NCBI GenBank assembly: GCA_027081695.1
Contig: JALWJI010000022.1
Coordinates: 1-6,660, forward strand
Direction of reading: 5' to 3'
From: Acidilobaceae archaeon
GTDB lineage: Archaea; Thermoproteota; Thermoprotei_A; Sulfolobales; Acidilobaceae
DNA: 6,660 nucleotides
Both the position numbers and the translations under genes were made by a program. Position 1 is the stretch's first letter. Every line of letters starts with the position of its first letter. This document shows positions 4,860 to 6,660 of this stretch, in pieces. The notes beneath the pieces were generated by a model. It made no database searches, was not told where the DNA came from, and saw nothing but the letters and a program-made list of their open reading frames with translations.

Positions 4860-6187
4860 AGAAACCGTATCAGCACTGTAATGATGAGAATGATACATAC
4901 TATCCAGTATGCAGTAAACTACAGAAACTCTGCCCTAGACTGGTACCGAGTCCCCTGTGGGGACTCAGCCTAGCAAACATAGCGAGAATAGCTCCCCAGG
5001 CAACGCTAGCAGTATGTGACTCCTGTCCTGAAACCGTGGAGAGGGTATACCGTTACTGGACCGCCCTCAATAGGAGCGGTAAATGCGAGGTATGCGGAGA
5101 ACCTGGAAACGAACTTGACGAGGAATGGCTATACTGCATATTCGATGAAAGCGGAAACCTAGTACGTGACCTGGAAGAAAGAAATCCCCTGCCAGGAGAG
5201 ACTAGACGATATCAAGGTATAGCCTATCTTCAGGGACTCAAGCTATTGTGTGAGAATTGCCATCTAGCTAAGCATCAGGGCTACGCACTAGTACATAGAA
5301 GAGAACAAGAAGCACTAAAGCATCTAGCTCGAATACACCAATTACACCTAGACGAGGCAAAGAACCTAGTAGGTGAAGCCTTCTTCATACACCATCAGCT
5401 AAGCAAGATACACGGCTGGACAATAAAGATAGGAAAACACATAGGGTTAGACGAGGAGCTTAGAGGCAAAGTAGAAACACTCCTAAACACAATGTACAGG
5501 AAAGGATTCTCAGTAGCCGGGGGATGGCTGCACTATCAATATTCTAAGTACTATGAAGAAGTGGAACCCCGTATAATACGAGAAACCATAGCTATACTAT
5601 CAGAAGTTTCAAAGAGGGCTAGGACAACCGATGTAGCAGACAATAAGTGGACAGAGAGTCTACTAGAAACAATCAAAGAAGAACTAGAGTCGAGAGACAT
5701 ACATGTATTGGACCGTGAATTCAAACTATTCATAAACTACCTACTAGAAAACAAGAAACACAGGAAAATCTTACAAAGAGTCATTGACTACGCCACCAAG
5801 AGTGAGGCAAACCATCTTACAAGTCCTATCCCGATTCTACTGGAGTATATTGGCTTAACAGGTAAATGGATGGTGTTCATTCCAACAAGCCTCTACCCTA
5901 GAATATTCCGGTACATGCTGGAAGCTTTAGAGAACTCAAAGCTAGCATACAGCGCAAAAATAACAGCCCGAAGAAGCGAGTACGCCTCTAGAAGAGAACT
6001 ACCCATAATAATATATGCCCCAATATCCTTTGCATCCCGCTACATTGCAGAGGTTGCCGAGGTAATGAGAAGCGTGATAGAAGAGTTCTATGTAACTAAA
6101 AAGATGTTCTATAAACCAGACCTGTTCACGGAAAAAGGGATATACTCGGGTAGAGCAGGCCAGAAGTCTTACATATATGTTTACTAG
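4844..6187 (+). CDS. HNH-family protein with C-terminal DUF1917/Bles03-like domain (447 aa)
   Basis: Residues about 30-200 follow a known HNH endonuclease family of bacteria and phages: VPSPLWGLSLANI, the zinc pair Cys81-x2-Cys84, the beta-hairpin EEWLY, then LCENCHLAKHQG with Cys136, Cys139, His140 and His144. After that comes the family's helical tail, EALKHLARIHQL ... EAKNLVGEAF. The family's HE-x-W motif reads Asp92-Glu-Glu-Trp here, so the usual catalytic His is missing, and the hairpin holds a longer insertion (about 98-125). An extra CxxC lies at 58-61. Residues 200-335 are a helical linker I do not recognise. Residues about 338-447 (GKWMVFIP, AKIT, IIIYAP, MFYKPDLFTEKGIYSG) resemble the DUF1917/Bles03 domain, an eIF4E-like fold of unclear activity. 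TTG 4844 is preceded by GGTGA and is the only sensible start. It lies alone behind a 300-base structured region. It may be an active nuclease with an altered site, or a nucleic-acid binding protein. Confidence 0.75.
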   Translation: MTSESQKPYQHCNDENDTYYPVCSKLQKLCPRLVPSPLWGLSLANIARIAPQATLAVCDSCPETVERVYRYWTALNRSGKCEVCGEPGNELDEEWLYCIFDESGNLVRDLEERNPLPGETRRYQGIAYLQGLKLLCENCHLAKHQGYALVHRREQEALKHLARIHQLHLDEAKNLVGEAFFIHHQLSKIHGWTIKIGKHIGLDEELRGKVETLLNTMYRKGFSVAGGWLHYQYSKYYEEVEPRIIRETIAILSEVSKRARTTDVADNKWTESLLETIKEELESRDIHVLDREFKLFINYLLENKKHRKILQRVIDYATKSEANHLTSPIPILLEYIGLTGKWMVFIPTSLYPRIFRYMLEALENSKLAYSAKITARRSEYASRRELPIIIYAPISFASRYIAEVAEVMRSVIEEFYVTKKMFYKPDLFTEKGIYSGRAGQKSYIYVY

Positions 6188-6260
6188 CTTGTCCGTCCCC
6201 TTAAGCTATTTTCCTGTGCTAGCGTGTACTTAACTATGGAAGCCAACGTGGGTGTCGGAT
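6188..6260 (+). promoter_or_regulatory. Intergenic promoter region and RBS for the exonuclease gene
   Basis: The 73-base gap contains weak TATA-like CTTAAG (about 6200) and CTTAAC (about 6228), and a TTTT run near 6211-6214 that may end the previous transcript. GGGTG (6250-6254) precedes ATG 6261 with 6 bases of spacing. The surrounding GGGTGTCG is the same as before the gene at 1453. Confidence 0.4.
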
Positions 6261-6660
6261 ATGAGATTATATCTTGATATAGAAACATATAGGCCGAGGA
6301 AGGAAGATGCCTTTTTGCGAGAGAAAATAATTGTTATTGGTATACTCGAGGACTGGACTAAATATGCTCCAGAGTCTTCAGAGATATGGGATGAATCTAG
6401 TGTAAAGTTCTATTACTTTACTGAATGGGAGCTTGGAGGAGAGTCGGAAGTAATTTCTCGATTTTATGATTATTTAGGAAGACTTATACGGGACTGGAAG
6501 AATAGGAGAATAGAGTTTCTTAATGTTGTAGGTTTTAATATACTTAGATTTGATATACCACTCCTTATACAAAAAGGAGTAGAACATGGTGTGGGAAGCC
6601 TGTCAGAGATAAATGAATTGTGGCATAATACATTCACTATTGACTACTTTCAGGCAACGC
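6261..6660 (+). CDS. DEDD 3'-5' exonuclease, PolB exonuclease-like (partial, runs off the window)
   Basis: The first 133 residues are visible and the frame is open at the window edge. The start MRLYLDIET carries the Exo I motif with Asp6 and Glu8. VVGFNILRFDIPLL (89-102) is the Exo II motif with Asn93 and Asp98, as in the proofreading domain of family B DNA polymerases and its stand-alone relatives. TIDYF (126-130) matches the strand that normally follows. The Exo III motif (Y-x-x-x-D) would lie beyond the window. Such enzymes remove nucleotides from DNA 3' ends with two metal ions. It cannot be seen whether polymerase motifs follow. The ATG is supported by GGGTG with 6 bases of spacing, and no earlier in-frame start has a better site. 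It stands downstream of the HNH gene in the same direction with its own RBS; whether it belongs to the same unit is uncertain. Confidence 0.75.
   Translation, partial: MRLYLDIETYRPRKEDAFLREKIIVIGILEDWTKYAPESSEIWDESSVKFYYFTEWELGGESEVISRFYDYLGRLIRDWKNRRIEFLNVVGFNILRFDIPLLIQKGVEHGVGSLSEINELWHNTFTIDYFQAT

Noticed and set aside
4594..6187. IscB/TnpB-type RNA-guided nuclease with its guide RNA
   Set aside because: The protein has an HNH-like part but no RuvC motifs, bridge helix or TnpB zinc finger, and the repeat lies upstream without a guide-like variable end.

Overview
The window looks like a piece of a hyperthermophilic archaeal genome, most likely crenarchaeal (Thermoprotei). The grounds are AGA/AGG and ATA codon preference, GGTG-type Shine-Dalgarno sites, TTG and ATG starts, TATA-like boxes, and an archaeal-style tRNA-Val(CAC) 3' half with an encoded CCA. 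No marker gene fixes the genus.

Layout. At 33-77 (minus) lies only the 3' half of a tRNA-Val, from the anticodon loop to CCA. No 5' half follows, which is how an attachment site of an integrated archaeal element looks. If so, host DNA lies left of about 33 and the element runs rightward from about 78, towards an intact tRNA-Val outside the window. Next to it is a short region with direct repeats. Then come two forward genes: a NucS/RecB-like PD-(D/E)XK nuclease (259-1281) and a second protein with a more divergent PD-(D/E)XK-like core (1453-2568). A converging gene of unknown function (2574-3659, minus) ends 5 bases from the second. It shares a divergent promoter region with a two-gene unit (3770-4539) made of a 67-residue AbrB-like protein and a 188-residue unknown, whose stop and start codons overlap.

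A roughly 300-base gap (4540-4843) is packed with structure. It holds a TATA box, a 99-base imperfect inverted repeat with three 15-base tandem repeats inside, a 9-bp hairpin, smaller palindromes, and a perfect 9-bp inverted repeat that wraps the TTG start and the ribosome binding site of the next gene. That gene (4844-6187) is a 447-residue protein. Its N-terminal half matches a known HNH family, but with the usual catalytic His position occupied by Asp. Its C-terminal ~110 residues resemble the DUF1917/Bles03 domain. The window ends inside a DEDD 3'-5' exonuclease related to the exonuclease domain of family B DNA polymerases (6261 onward).

Together this is an accessory, nuclease-rich region: two PD-(D/E)XK-type proteins, one HNH protein and one exonuclease, beside three unrecognised proteins. 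Its role (defence, element maintenance or recombination) cannot be decided from sequence alone. The most original parts are the HNH/DUF1917-like fusion with its structured upstream region, and the possible integration boundary.
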